DNA of 64,000 nt, taken from NCBI GenBank assembly GCA_934047225.1, contig OW203986.1:12837221-12901220 (forward strand), written 5' to 3'. Positions 24,360 to 37,158 of the stretch are shown piece by piece. A program made the translations under genes and the position numbers. A model generated the notes under the pieces. The model made no database searches and was not told the origin of the DNA. It worked only from the letters and a program-made list of their open reading frames with translations. The DNA comes from Ypsolopha sequella (lineage: Eukaryota; Arthropoda; Insecta; Lepidoptera; Ypsolophidae). Positions within the stretch are counted from its first letter, which is position 1. Every line of letters starts with the position of its first letter.

Positions 24360-24658
24360 ACTTCTTTCCAAACAAAATATATTTCCAACCAATTTTACTG
24401 GTTTTTAAACGTTCCGCAGGGGGTCGACTTGATTTTTTTTCATTACTTAAAATCAATATTTTTTGCTATACTACAAAATATTAGCTAAAAACCCTCCAAT
24501 TTGTTGTTACGCTGCGTGATTATTAGTATCACCTGTTGAAGACAAATAGGTCAATGAGGCAACATAGAATCGCCTGAATCATAAGCTAATAAAGTCTTTG
24601 CCATTGGACTTTTTGTGCTGGACGGGTAATAAAATTGTTGCTAGGGTAGGCCATACTC
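24360..24658 (-). mobile_element. TTAA-type MITE, family 6, copy (fragment)
   Basis: The right end ...GCTAGGGTAGGCCATACTC abuts TTAA at 24659-24662. It aligns inverted with the first 330 bp of the element at 26496 (GCCATTGGACTTTTTGTGCT; ATTAGCTAAAA). The other end is not found. Confidence 0.65.
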
Positions 24659-25499
24659 TTAAGATCGAAAATTACAATTTAGAAGATTAGATTTTTCTTC
24701 AAGATTACTTGAAAGCTTTGCGCAACCTATTTTTGGGAATACAAAGGTAGGTATTCAATTTTAAAGATTGCGCATGCTGCAACATTTACTAACACTATTG
24801 TTTTATCAGGAATGTTAACCAATGACCACAATCTCGAGTAATTGTAATTCGATATAAAGTGCATTATTCCATTTCATCAGCGTATTGACTTTGTTAACGC
24901 CTATTGTCTTTTTACTAAGTAATGAAGGATGTCGTGGGACAAAAGTAAAATATTTTTTGTTTGCGTTCTTATAATTTATTGTGCCATTGGATTTCTTAAA
25001 ATAATACGTTAAGAAATTCTTTTGAAAGTGCTCTTGAAATCGGATATTTCAAATAGCGGAGTTTTATCCACGTGAGCGATGACAAATCAAGCAAAACATT
25101 TCACTCAAACACAAAACATCAAAAAAATTACATGCCGATGTTAGGTATTATTGTCTAACTTAAATAGACCCTTTGGATACATAGAATTGAATGGATCGTA
25201 AAGGTCAAGTTGTGTTTGTGTGATATGATGTGATATAAACGTATCTTACAAATAGGTATTTAAAAAATCATTCCACGTGCAGTTATTAACGCCCAACTTA
25301 ACTTGACACTTACGATCCATTAAAGTTTCGAGAAATTCGCAACATAAACTGGCTCACAACATGCTTAGGAGCATAGAAATACATAAAAAGCAGATACAAA
25401 TGTTTAAAAAAAAGAACTTTCGATAGAATAAAAATACAGTGATGATAATTGCCATCGAAACCTTAAAACAAATCCTTTTAATATTATGTCTTTACATAT

Positions 25500-25912
25500 G
25501 AAATTGGCGTTTTCTATAGAGGATTTAAAGGAAACTCAATTTTTCAGGACTAAAATCTTTGCATATTTTTTTAGGAATGACAAATCCAAATTATATAATT
25601 TATTTTGTGTATGAATGAGATAACATTAAGCTAACAACAACATAAATTAAATTTTTGAAAAGTGTTAGCTGTAAAAAATTATTACGATCTTTATCATGGA
25701 AATGGATGGCATTTAGGACGAACTGTTTTTAAGGATTTATTTTTTATAATCAAACTGAAAATAAAAACAAAATTTAATACGTAGATGTAAAACCGTGAAA
25801 TCCACTTTCAAACAAAAAACAAATAATGGAAATAGCTATTGAATTACAGGAATTATGAACTCATGAATCTATAAGAAAATTTCGGCAATTTCATGGGTAA
25901 AGACCTATTATA
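25500..25912. mobile_element. TIR element, family 5, copy b
   Basis: Aligned with 17063-17430 from TTTTCTATAGAGGATT to AGACCTATTATA. It contains a short local insertion around 25610. The left terminal bases are degraded. Confidence 0.7.
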
Positions 25913-26495
25913 AAAAAGTAATCGACGTTAATAAATAAAAAATGGCGCTGACAATTTTCATCGTACTCGATACAGAGTCTAATAGACGTAGCCAGTCATG
26001 CAGATATTGTTGCTTTGTCGAGGAAGCTAGACCTCTCGCAGGAATACATGGAATAAAAGGGGAAATAGAAGGCTGGGTTGCCGTTTCTAAATTTTATAAA
26101 TTTCCGTAAAAACTTATATAAAGCACAATTTTGTTCCTTTATCCGTTTTAGAACATGAGGTCAAAGTTTTGATCCACGAAAAAAATTTAGCTATATGATG
26201 AACCACAAAGAAGTTGAGCAATGTAAAAATAAAAAGAATGATTCAAGACGCGCTAATTATAGAAAATTATGTTTTTTCATCGCACTTACATCTGGCTTCT
26301 TACTTATATACCTACATCTGTGTAGATAGCACGCGCCAGAGATCAGCTTCTATCCATCTTACTTGCGCACGCATACCGCGTTTATCAATGTGCGAAAGAG
26401 CAACCATGATGGAAAGACACTGTATCGACGGCGCATGCTTGTCCAAACCACTGTCAGTTTTACAACCAATTTTGGTCTTTATAAGCTACATTTAA

Positions 26496-26960
26496 GAGGA
26501 TGGCCTACCCTAGCAACTTTTTTTATTACCCGTCCAGCCATAGCCTAGAAGGCTATGGTCCAGCACAATGAGTCCAATGGCAAAGACCTTATTCGCTTTT
26601 AATAGGGGCGATATACGTTGGTTTATTGTCCTCTTTTTCTTGGACGCGTAGTACTAATGATCACGTAGCGAAACAAGAAATTGGCGTGTATTTAGCTAAT
26701 ACTGAAATATTTTGTAAGCAGAATCCCTTCACATTTCTATTACATTTTTATGACAAACAAATCATGTTGATTTCTTAACCGCGTTCTTGAAACGAACGTT
26801 TGAAAACAAAAAAGAGAGGTTGGAAAACTTTTTTTTTACAAAAGTTTAAATCTTAATACATCTTTTATAAGTAGAATCCCTAGATAAAAGATTAAAAAAT
26901 CAAATTTTTTTTTTTAATACAAGGAGAGTCCGAATTTCTTCAAACGAATCCTTGAAAGTC
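26496..26960 (+). mobile_element. TTAA-type MITE, family 6, copy with palindromic insertion
   Basis: Follows TTAA at 26492-26495 and starts GAGGATGGCCTACCCTAGCA. It matches 62670-63150 for about 460 bp. Within it, 26533-26558 is a 26-bp segment absent from the other copies that contains CCATAGCC-TAGAA-GGCTATGG. Right end not sharply defined. Confidence 0.75.
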
Positions 26961-27102
26961 TGCCGTTGTTAATGATTTAGGCTCATGTACAGATTGTACA
27001 GTATTAATAAAATAGTTGTAAATGACATATTGTTACGACATCTGTTACTAGAACAGCAAACACTCATTCACCTACGATTTTTATGACCTATCGTTCACGG
27101 AA

Positions 27103-27335
27103 GTGAGCTTTATCGACGTAGTAAACTTTAAATACTTCGGGCACAAACACACGCTTTTTAGGGCATGCAGGTATCTCACAGTATTTCCCTTCATCGTCAG
27201 CAAATGTAAATGTAAACTTATCCAAATACTACGGATTTTGAAATACTCTTCGGTTGATACTCGATCGGCAGAATTTGAACCCGGGTTTTGAAAGATTGAG
27301 AGTCCGGAATTCTGCCGACAGAGCTACTTCTTCTA
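27103..27335 (-). mobile_element. tRNA-derived SINE, copy 1
   Basis: On the minus strand the head reads GTAGCTCTGTCGGCAGAATTCCGGACTC... GGGTTCAAATTCTGCC (A-box- and B-box-like, spaced as in a tRNA), followed by a body with GATACCTGCATGCCCTAAAAAGCG. The same body occurs at 43962-44275 and, more diverged, at 54745. It is not a functional tRNA, because no acceptor stem closes. Open frames here are accidental. Confidence 0.78.
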
Positions 27336-27647
27336 AATTGTACACAATACTGTGATTGCATCCGATCTCAAAAACAGCCACAAAATTCCCCACATCCACG
27401 AAGCATTCCACAGGGTGCAACCCTCAACCCCCGCAACCAGTGGCCCGGTGTACCATAAAGTGAGGTCAACTTCCTGGAGGAAGGCTGAACAACAATGTGA
27501 TTATAGGCAACTCGGTTCCATCGTCCGATATTGTTTCTAATACTGAACAGGTATCCGGTAGAAAAGCGATTGTTGCGTTAATAAACTTGTATAATAGCAG
27601 AGCCTTCATGTCCCGTTTGTTAGTTCGAAGTTTAACTTAAAAGGCGG

Positions 27648-27720
27648 GATGTTAGAATAGAATAGAAGAGAATAGAAAAAGCTTTATTGATGTCACATAA
27701 CTAAAATATAACATGTTGAT
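27648..27720 (-). mobile_element. LINE-like tail (TTCTA)n
   Basis: On the minus strand AATAAAGC is followed by TTTTTCTATTC and imperfect TTCTA repeats, like a polyadenylation signal plus simple tail of a non-LTR element. No coding sequence was recognised upstream. Confidence 0.4.
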
Positions 27721-27724
27721 GCGG

Positions 27725-29070
27725 GATTCAATGAAAATTGTTCCGTTTTTTAACCGCATTTTTAATTCTCTATAAATTGGTTGCTTTGTAAATTTACATT
27801 TCATAAGCGGAATTTAGTGATTGTTAGTTGAAATTATGGTGTTTTAAATTATGTTGTTTTAATTGTTCAACTGTTTAGTCAAATTGTTGTTTTTACAAAA
27901 TTTGGACAGCATTTATTGTTTATATAAATTCAAAGTCTAGGTCACATACTTACACTTGAAAAACCATTAAATGAAAATGTAGATTATTTACAACAATATA
28001 TGCATGTATCCATAACTCATAACTTAAAATATTTTTGTTGTTATGAAATTAAACGAGATGTTTAGTTGCTTTTAAATGGAGATGTGGGTAGGCGCTTATA
28101 AAACAGAGTTAAGTGATAATAACTCGCACAAATGAGTAGGTACCTACCCGCACTAATATTGTTCGATTGGTGTGATTAATATATTGTTAATTAGTCTTAT
28201 TTTAAACTAGTCATAAGCATATGTAGCAAAACCTTCTTACTGTACGAAAGAAGCCTGGCTACCCATTGGACAGAGAATTCTAGCTTGGGAGCCAGGAACC
28301 AACAACTGTAACATTAATTTTTCATTAAAAATGTTTTCATTTTTCATTTTCATATATTTTGTGACACATCTGGCAATTTAAAGTTTAAGAACACCTGTTA
28401 CATGTTCTACTGATATTGAATTCTAAAGTTAATAAAACCATTTATTAACTGTCGAACACATTTTATTTTATTTTGATGCACTCGTGAATATTTTTTTGGA
28501 AGATTTCTTTTTATGTTTCTAACCATATTAGGTCATATTTTATACAGCGAGTTTAGAAATCAATAACTGAAGATAAAAATTCTCAAGGATAGATTGAATT
28601 AGTACCAAAACGTGAGTTTGCCCTGTCTTTTAAGCTTATTTTTCAGCCAGCTTTGCCATCTTGCTTGAAGCTCCTTGCAACCACAATACCAAGCATGTTA
28701 TTATAAGAACAAGACTCAAGAGACTACAGGTTTTTTAAACTGAATGACATTGTAAAACCACGGATCACTGATATGATTAACTATAGAGAGTTTTATAACA
28801 GAAGCAGCAGTCTTTTGGCAGACAATTCTAACCTTTATAGCTTTTCAAATAAGAGACATTTGGTTTACGAAAATAATGGTGGGAGACCATCTCGCCGGGT
28901 CCTTGACCTATCAAGGCCACATAGCTAACATTAGAGAACTCTTGCCAAGTATGATAATTTATTCAAATAACGCGAGTTTTCATTAGGGCGTAAAATTGTT
29001 TATTCAATTACCTATTTAGAAGGAAATTTATTTTGATGACAACAATGGTATTTTGTTTTTGTTTCTATGG
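27725..29070. other. No recognised gene or repeat
   Basis: AT-rich. Short GC-richer pieces near 28640 and 28890 have no identifiable content. Confidence 0.45.
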
Positions 29071-29218
29071 ATAACAAACCGGCCAAGTGCGAGTTACACT
29101 TGCGCACAAAGGGTTCCGTTCTACCACACAATACGAGTACAGAACCCTAAAAAAATTATGGTAAATAATTCCACTTGCAGTTATGATGAAGACACGATCT
29201 ATTCAACTCCATCTGTGT

Positions 29219-29361
29219 TACTATACAAAAGGGTGTTTAAACGATGTTTAACTTTAGACAGTGTTTAAATCTGTTGCTGTCACTTGTTTACACTATGAAA
29301 GAAAAGGAGACAAGAACAGATTTAAACACTGTCTAAAGTTAAACACCGTTTTGTAGTTACA
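29219..29361. mobile_element. Foldback MITE nested in the 29-kb element
   Basis: Arms read TTTAACTTTAGACAGTGTTT on both strands (29248-29267 and inverted at 29324-29343), flanked by AAAGGGTGTTTAA and its inverse. About 143 bp with a short CACTTGTTTACACTATGAAA centre. Confidence 0.75.
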
Positions 29362-29666
29362 CCGTAAGTATCTAAAGAGTCTAATTAAGTTGGGATTTTT
29401 AACTTCCTAAATAATTAAATATTTGTACTTTTCAGATGTTTTCCTATGTGAATATTGTAAGAATTACCTGTAAACGAAATTTCTAACTGGAAGTGCCCGA
29501 TAGGTTTTCATGGTGAGCAAATTTGTACGAAATTGATTAGGTATGTAAACTTTTTTTGCGTCGAGTTAGAAGCCTGATTTTGTTACAGCACCATGTGCCT
29601 TTAGACTTCTATAGGAGGTATCAGTTTCAACTTGATATCTCTTACGGGGCCCGAGCAAAAGGGTCT

Positions 29667-29667
29667 T

Positions 29668-29709
<42 letters not shown>

Positions 29710-29721
29710 TAGACAGACAGA
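29667..29721. repeat. (GACA)n microsatellite
   Basis: About 13 near-perfect GACA units. It generates the artificial Val-Cys-Leu-Ser repeat frame on the minus strand. Confidence 0.9.
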
Positions 29722-29764
29722 GTTCCGTTTTTTCATTTTGGAGTTCGGAACCCTAAAAATAAAA

Positions 29765-31360
29765 CCAAGAAATATTCCAATTTGATTGCAGCAACTCATC
29801 CCACGTACCGAATTCTGACCCACTTTGGAGCCTTGTTATGTCATATTATTATTAACATTCTGATAGCAGTATTATTGAAGTTTAATTTCTTTTATTAGTC
29901 GTGATATAGAATGAGATTAAATAGTAGTACAATGATCCAATTTCCTCATCCACACATATTCGTGTAATTTCTTTGCCATTCTAAAAACGTCAGCCCTAAT
30001 CCTTAAATAACCAGATTATTTCTCACCCTGTTTTTGTATTGAAATAATTCAGCGCTAAAATCCAAGTTCCAAGTAATTAAATCCAACAGCCGTGAACAAA
30101 GGTCTTGGTGGATGTCGACCCTTTTAAGGGTTTGCACCCATTAGCGTTGGAAGTCTTCTGACATAATGATCCTTAGGTCCCGGGGACTAAATTGTTCGGC
30201 CAGGGACCAAGGCGTTGAAGCGGAAAATATGATGGCTGGTACGATCGGTGAGCGGTGAGAAAAACAAGCATACTTTCTGTGTACATGGGTGACAGAAACA
30301 CCTAAAATACGACAACAAAGTATATAATAATCTAAATAATTATTATAATAATATATTATATAACTAAATAATAATTATAATATATAATAATCTCGCACTA
30401 AAATATATAATTCTAATAGAAAAACATCAGTTCAAGTGGAGACGAAGTAAAAGGATTTGTATAATACCTAATACAACCTATATATTATACTATTATATTA
30501 TACCTATGTATTATACTCCATGGATTTGATTGACAGTTCGTGAAGGATTTATCATCTTCAATAAATTATAGACAAATTATTGCACTTTTATTCCGCTTAT
30601 TTATTTTTATTTGACTTTGTCTTTTGAATCCCATGATGTTAATGATAATGTACCCATATATTCCTGATCATCATTATTTTTGTCAAGCATAGCCTCAATG
30701 TGATGGATGTACCTAATAGACAACAAAGAGCTGAATAATGCTGATGACAGGGTATTTTCTTCGCTAAAGTTCATTGTTTATGGCCAGATCCTGACGAGGG
30801 CTGTTCTGTAGATGCTGAGGACTTCCTTTTTGAAAACACAAGTATTTTCTATATTGTCCCTGTCTAAAGACCCTAATGAAGGAAAAGGACGATGCCAATA
30901 AGCTTTTTGTGCTTCGTAGGGACAAGATGGTAGACTATAAAAGGACCTTAAGTGGATTACCTAGGACATATATCCTTACAAAAACTGTTGTAACATTCTA
31001 CGCAGGACCTATTTGATTCCTGGCTGGAAATTCTGGCAATTGTGATAAATTATCGAAGGCAGAATGAAGAATGGTAATTTTTAGAGAGTTTTTGTATGGA
31101 AACATGTGCATCAATTTTTTCGATTAATTAATCTATTATGAATATTGCTAATATTTCGTAGTTAATACCTTCTAAAATCATCTGAAATCTGCATTTAAAA
31201 TGTTTTCACAGGCGCCAGAACAGTCGACTAGGTTTGCAACTCTCTTGCAGATGATAAAATACAAATTGCAGATACATCATTATTGTATTATTATTATTGA
31301 TTGTATTAATTTTTAAATGTACCTGTTTTTAGATTATCCGTATAATCTGATATTTAGAGG
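29765..31360. other. No recognised gene; AT simple repeats and one GC-richer patch
   Basis: 30320-30500 is A/T low complexity. 30090-30250 (GGTCCCGGGGACTAAATTG) and 30740-31010 are GC-richer with only short frames; possibly old transposon remains. Confidence 0.4.
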
Positions 31361-31366
31361 CTATGC

Positions 31367-31766
31367 GAATTTTATTTTTGTCACTGTCACTCCAAGCGAA
31401 AAAACGCGCAGTGCGAGAGGGGCACATTCAGGGCGAAAGGAAAAAAAGTTTGTTTTATATTTTTATAAAAAAAAACTAAAATAGCTAGCAAAATTTCCAA
31501 AATCATATATTGATGACACCCATTTATTAAAATATGTTTGTGTTCTGTACATGGTTTCTATTCGTCGAACAAGGAGAAAAAGTGTGTTTGAAGACCTCAT
31601 TTTAACAAATTATTTCTATCGAGGAAAGTGTATACAAACACGTTTTCCAAAAACAAAACCCTAGATTATATAGTCAAAATGCATATACCAGAAATTCATT
31701 GAAATTTTTCGTGTATTTCATGAAATACACAGAAAAGAAGCACCCGTATTTTTTTTACATATCGCC
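31367..31766 (-). mobile_element. TTAA-flanked MITE, family 1, copy D
   Basis: The right TTAA (31767-31770) is intact and the left is TTTA. GAGGCTATGCGAATTTTATT to ACATATCGCC follows copy C with a small internal deletion (400 bp). Confidence 0.86.
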
Positions 31767-32576
31767 TTAAATAAAGATCTCAACGTCGTACTTGGCTTTT
31801 GATGGTTGTAGCAACACATACTGTCAGTGTAAATTTGTCGTCGGCATAAATGAGCATTGTATGTAGATGTAGTACGAATGTCAGAATAGCTATTCTGTTT
31901 AAATACGTAAGTTGGGTAGGTTCTTATGTACCTAACTAATTTTGGTACAGAACTTTTTTATTTGTTTATTGTTTTGAGAAAGAAAATTTAGCCGTTAACT
32001 ATTCCCAGTTTGTTTTTGTTTTGGCTTACCATAACATAATCACGCCATTTTTAACAACTGGTCCACTAAGCTAATTATGTCAACTAATAAAATTCATTAC
32101 TAATTCAACTTCATTCAATCAACGACAAAAATTACAATTAATTACCTGCTAATAGAATGTTTAACGGATTGAGTCAATTATCTGACGATGTCCCGTCGAC
32201 GATCGTTTCGTCACGGTGAAGATGACAGCAACTAACGATTGACTTGCCCAAAATAGCCCTTCGTAAAAAATACGATGTCTTCCTGGAATAGAGAGAAAAA
32301 GCAAAATAAACACTTTGGTGTAAGAGTCGGCCAAGAAAATAAGAATGCTACAGATTATTCCTATGACAAAATCTATTTTGTATTTGGTAAGTTGGAATCA
32401 TTTTCTACGCTTGTGTACTTGCCGTGATGAGTTCAACATTATGTTTTTTTATTACCTGTACAATTCCAGATAAAAATGAGGTAATGGAAGTAGGTAAAAT
32501 CTGTTTCTTGGGCAGCTGGAAAAACTGTCGCGTCAAAAGAAAACTTCAATCTCGCCATATAATCTTTATCGCTTAA

Positions 32577-32992
32577 GGCGGTATGTAAAAGTTTTAGCGT
32601 CCCTGTTACTCCACATGCGAAAAAACCCTCAGTGCGAGAGGGACGGATTCGTGGAAAACTAGCAAAAAGTCGGATTTTTATTAATATATAATGTACTGAT
32701 GTTGCTATCAAAATTTCGTTTCACTAGGTCCTAGATGCCGTTAAAACCCATGTAATAAAATATAACTGCAGTCCATATGTCATTCTAAATTGTCAAAGCA
32801 GGAGATTTGGTGTCGAAAAAGACCTCATTTCAATAACTATTTCTATCGAGCCGAATTTCTCTAATTGCGTTTCTGTTTAACAGATCCCTAGAAAAAGATA
32901 CCAAAAATAATATACAATTTTATCAAAATAATACTTTATTTACTGAAGTAGATATGCAAGTTCTAAAACTCTCGATCTTTTTCCATAGCGCC
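32577..32992 (-). mobile_element. TTAA-flanked MITE, family 2, copy F (416 bp)
   Basis: TTAA at 32573-32576 and 32993-32996. It starts GGCGGTATGTAAAAGTTTTA and ends CATAGCGCC. It is the uninterrupted counterpart of 6247-6898 and shows where the nested MITE entered. It is 416 bp, as for the full-length family 1 copies. Confidence 0.88.
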
Positions 32993-33429
32993 TTAACGCA
33001 AATTACTGGGTTTCGTGGTACAGGGTCCAGTACAAAATGCGGAAAGGTCATAGAGGTACCAGCTGCTTTAAAAACAGACTTTTTACGTTGGACAAATGCA
33101 TCCGTTTGTAAGGTAACAGCATAGTTTAAAATGAGATTTTTACACTGTGATAACAGGTTTTATTGTTGTATTCCTTACATAAATACAGTTTATGACAGTT
33201 ATCCTTATCCTATATTATCGTATGTAAATGGACAGGTATCTTTAAACAAAATTATATAATCTAATGATCATACTAAGAAACTTTCCCTAAGAAACAAACC
33301 CGAGGAAATGAAAAAAAAAAAAATGGCTCCTGCCTGCCAAATACAAATTGCGAAATCTATCGCTTTGAATACTCAAATTTTTCAAAATATTTGTTGTTTT
33401 AAAGATATGGTTTCATAATAACATTTTAA

Positions 33430-33915
33430 GCCTGTAGTAGCCGCCAACGACCTTGAGCCGACCTGTGTCGGTACAAATATCGACAGGAAAATAACGTTCA
33501 TATCAGCGCGCACTGCATTACGCAAAATCAGGGCTTAAAAATATTTAAAAATAAATAAAAAAAATGGTAATTAAAATTCTTAAAAAATAATCAAAGGATT
33601 GTTGATTATGAGCGCAAAATAATAATAACAATTGCTGCTTAAAAATAATAATTTTCATAGATACAATTCTTCAAAAATAATCAATGGAACTCATTTTCTG
33701 TAATAATATCGACAATTTGACTAAGTTTTTCTTTTTTAGATGCTTAATTAATTAAATCTGACCTTAGTATTAAATTATACCTTGCTTTGGTATTAGTTTT
33801 TTGAATTATAGACAAAAAATTAAAACTCTAATTAATGCATATTATTCCACATGTTCTGTAGTACCTATATCATATATTTTTCATTTTTTTTACTAAATTA
33901 ACATCTGAGTAGAAC
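33430..33915 (-). mobile_element. TTAA-type MITE, family 3, long copy M
   Basis: Follows TTAA at 33426-33429. GCCGCCAACGACCTTGAGCC, then GTCGGTACAAATATCGACAG, then TTCATATCAGCGCGCACTGC. The AT-rich half aligns with 18800-19065. Confidence 0.7.
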
Positions 33916-34019
33916 CCAACCTGAATTGTGGCTTTTTGATCACTAGCTCAATTCTAATAATGCTGTTTACAATTTTAATACTTGTGCTGAAATTTAAATG
34001 ATATAAATATTTTAATTTT

Positions 34020-34272
34020 ATTATATTTTTAAGTAATTTGTGTTAACTGCCTGTCTAGATTTTGAGCTTAGATTTAAGTCAGTTTATGTGTATGTTTAAA
34101 TTGTTAATATTGACTAGTTTTTTGTAATTTCTCTTGATGCTAATGTTTTCTGACAATGCTGTGTTCACCTGTCATTGATGGCAACACCAGAACAAGGCTC
34201 AATGTATATCTATATGTAGTTTGTGTTGGCATTGTTGGTGTACCTTTTTGATAAATAAATAAATAAATAGCA
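34020..34272 (+). mobile_element. LINE-like 3' UTR with (AATA)n tail
   Basis: A T/G-rich untranslated-looking stretch ends in TTTTTGATAAATAAATAAAT, a typical non-LTR element tail. No reverse-transcriptase motif was found upstream, so only the tail supports the call. Confidence 0.45.
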
Positions 34273-34791
34273 ATGAGAACTACATTAAAGAACGCATACC
34301 GTAAGCTTGAATCATTACTGCATGATACAGCGAGAAAAATAAACTAAAACAATCTTTTATCACCCTTATTCTGATAGTATTAAAAGTGTTTGTCCGTTAC
34401 GACCTTTTTCTTGGTTATATAATATTTAAGTGTATGATATTTCATCACCATTATCCAAAGTTTTGATTACTTTGGTGACTTGCAAGAAAAAACTTCCTAA
34501 ATCACAAATAATTTTTCTTACACTGGATCACAGATTAATGTACAAAAGTAATTTCGTGGCAGGTACGCGATCGGTGAAAAGAAGGTGTACGAGTGTTGAC
34601 TATACTAGTGACAAGTGTGGACTTAGAAACACCTTTGACACCCATTTGGAGATATAATAATAAATCGTGGCTGTACTTACATATATGTTTTTATATTTAT
34701 TGTACTCGATATAAAAGTGTTATTTTATAAGTCTGTCAAGTAAATGTCGTACACAATGTACGGGTTTCGTCAATGTGACAAAAAATAAAAA

Positions 34792-35710
34792 CGGTCAAGT
34801 GCGAGTCAGACTCACGTACCTAGGGCTCAGTATCGTGGATAATTTTTTTTATAACATTTCATTTAAACACAATATATCAAAAAAATCGGCATTTGGCATT
34901 TGGTGAAACATCATCATGGATGAATAAAATACACTACTGTTTCACAACTTATTGCACAAACACTGTTTAGATGGAAGTAATATAACGAATGACAGCAAAG
35001 ACCAAAACTAATTCGAGGGTAATTAAATACAATATTGTATATGATTATTTACACGAAAAATTTTATTATTTCTCAACCGCTATTTGTTTCCTGTAATCTT
35101 AAAGTAAGCACATATTACCATGATTTTTAGGGTTCCGTACCCAAAGGGTAACCAACGGGACCCTATTAGTAAGACTCCACTGTCCGTCTATCTGTCCGTC
35201 TGTCTGTCCGTCCGTCAGTCCGTCTGTCCGTCTGTCCGTCTGTCCGTCTGTCCGTCTGTCCCTCTGTCCGTCTGTCCGTCTGTCACCAGGCTGTATCTCA
35301 TGAACCGTGATAGTTAGATAGTTGAAATTTTCACAGATGATGTATTTCTGTTGCCGCTATAACAGCAAATACTAAAAAACAGAATAAAATAAATATTTAA
35401 GGGGGCTCACATACAACAGACTTGTTTTTTTTGCCGTTTTTATAGATAACGGTAAGGAACCCTTCGTGCGCGAGTCTGACTCGCACTTGGCTTTTTCATA
35501 GTTTTCAACACTTAAAAAATTTTTTTTTTTTTTTAGTTCATGCTATGTGGGTAAAATAATGCTTTTTTAGTCACAAATTACAAGCCTTTATCTTTAATAG
35601 GGTTAAGTTATGAAGCTGTGACATACGGACGGATGGACGGACGAGCGGACAACGGAGTCTCATCATCAAGGTTCCTTTTGTACCTGTTAGGTACTACGGA
35701 ACCCTAAAAA
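34792..35710 (+). mobile_element. GGCCAAGTGCGAGT element, outer copy
   Basis: Starts GGTCAAGTGCGAGTCAGACT and ends ACTACGGAACCCTAAAAAA. It contains a second, reversed copy of the same element at 35124-35491. Confidence 0.72.
35124..35491 (-). mobile_element. Same element, reversed inner copy with (GTCCGTCT)n
   Basis: Starts TTTTTAGGGTTCCGTACC and ends GACTCGCACTTGGCT, so both family ends are present and inverted relative to the outer copy. A (GTCCGTCT)n tract spans 35180-35284 and creates the spurious Ser-Val-Cys-Pro frame. Confidence 0.8.
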
Positions 35711-35714
35711 ATTT

Positions 35715-37150
35715 AAATTGTAATAAATTGAGATTCCTGGATAGATATAGAAATGTTAGAAGACCTCATATAATTTTCAATTACAGGTCAACCGACCCAC
35801 ACAATGGTCGATTTAGCGTTTAAAAGAAGAAAAAACCAAGATGGTATCTGTTCTATTTCTGGACATAAAAATCGTTTTGTGCTTGATAACCCAAATTAGC
35901 CTCAAAAGTTTATCGATTTATAGCGGAACGATATTAAAAGTAAGGTATCTCATGCTAGCAACGCTGGCTCTATCGTTGCATGAAACTAAAGATTAACATG
36001 AGTTGAACCTGTGACGCGAAGAGAAGCCTCAAGGTTCAGTGCTCTCTGGTCTTCATAGTAAAGTGAAAGCAACTCTCTAAACACTGAAATAAGGTTCTAT
36101 TTCGTCTACATAATGATATTGGAGGTATCGCTGTCAACTCCTGACGGGACCACACCGTCGTCGATTATCTAACTGATAACGATTTTTTAATCATTACGCT
36201 ATGTTGCCTAAAAACAAAGGAGCACTTTTTAAAAAGATTTGCTAACCTTACGAGGTTCCTCGTACAAATACGAGATTTGTGGTCTTCCGTACGAGGTACG
36301 AGGACACTATCAGCCTTGTACTATTTTGTACAAGATTTTGATGTACGGAAATTTATAACATGATTTTTCAATGCAGGCACCATTTTGTAGCCTAAGGTCA
36401 TGGAATCACTACAAACCACTATTTTCCAGTGATACATTTGAAATTTACATTTTTTACATTGAAAATGTAAACTAAGGCTAGAAGTTGCTTTCTACTTAGG
36501 TACTTACTTAGAAGTTTCGTACTTCTAAGCAAATTCCGTTTTTTTGTTATTTTACGTGAGTAATATTTAAGATTTTTAATACAAAGTGGTGTTTTATTTA
36601 GTAGCAAACTTGCAAAAGTTAATTTAATTATGTTAAATGTCCTAAATTCAATAATTTATAACGCCTTATTTTTGGTTTCTTTACATCTTTCATGCTTTAA
36701 TGAATGTACGAAGTTTGAAAGCCAAAATACGAGATTTTTACCTGCTTATGTATGAGGAAAAAAATTCTACGGTTTGCAACCCTGCTTTTTTGGTTTCTAT
36801 GGTTGTTTGGGTCAGTTTTATCTTGCGGAATATATTATTTATTTGTACATATTTGTCTAAAGACGAAGACATTGCCCTAAAAAAAGAACAGGTCGTTCGC
36901 CCATTTCGCCACTCCTTGCATCGAATATCGTCGGAATATGTCGTAAGCAGAATTTTAACGTGTCAGAATTCCGGTCTTGCCGAATGTCACGTTACCTTAT
37001 GGTAATGCCAATGCCAGACTTGCTAGAGGCGTAATGTTGTCAGAAGATAAAATGGCCTATAGATAATAAACAAAAAAAATAATAATACGTTGGACTTAAT
37101 ACCTTTCATGAAGTATTCCAACTAAACGACAGACCTTGAATGGTGCTTTA
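35715..37150. other. No recognised gene
   Basis: Contains a small hairpin at 36250-36305 (TACGAGG units). The 101-codon frame at 36700 has no recognisable domain. Confidence 0.45.
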
Positions 37151-37158
37151 AAGCTTAA

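Larger units (their letters stand above)
29079..29760 (+). mobile_element. GGCCAAGTGCGAGT...CGGAACCCTAAAAA element, with microsatellite
   Basis: Starts GGCCAAGTGCGAGTTACAC and ends TTCGGAACCCTAAAAAT. It holds a (GACA)n run (29667-29721) and a nested hairpin (29219-29361). The same end pair recurs at 34792-35710. This layout is common in lepidopteran genomes. Which DNA-transposon class it belongs to is not settled here. Confidence 0.75.

Noticed and set aside
29566..29823. 85-codon frame with Val-Cys-Leu-Ser repeats
   Set aside because: Translation of the (GACA)n microsatellite inside a transposable element.
35120..35317. 65-codon frame with Ser-Val-Cys-Pro repeats
   Set aside because: Translation of the (GTCCGTCT)n tract; not a protein.
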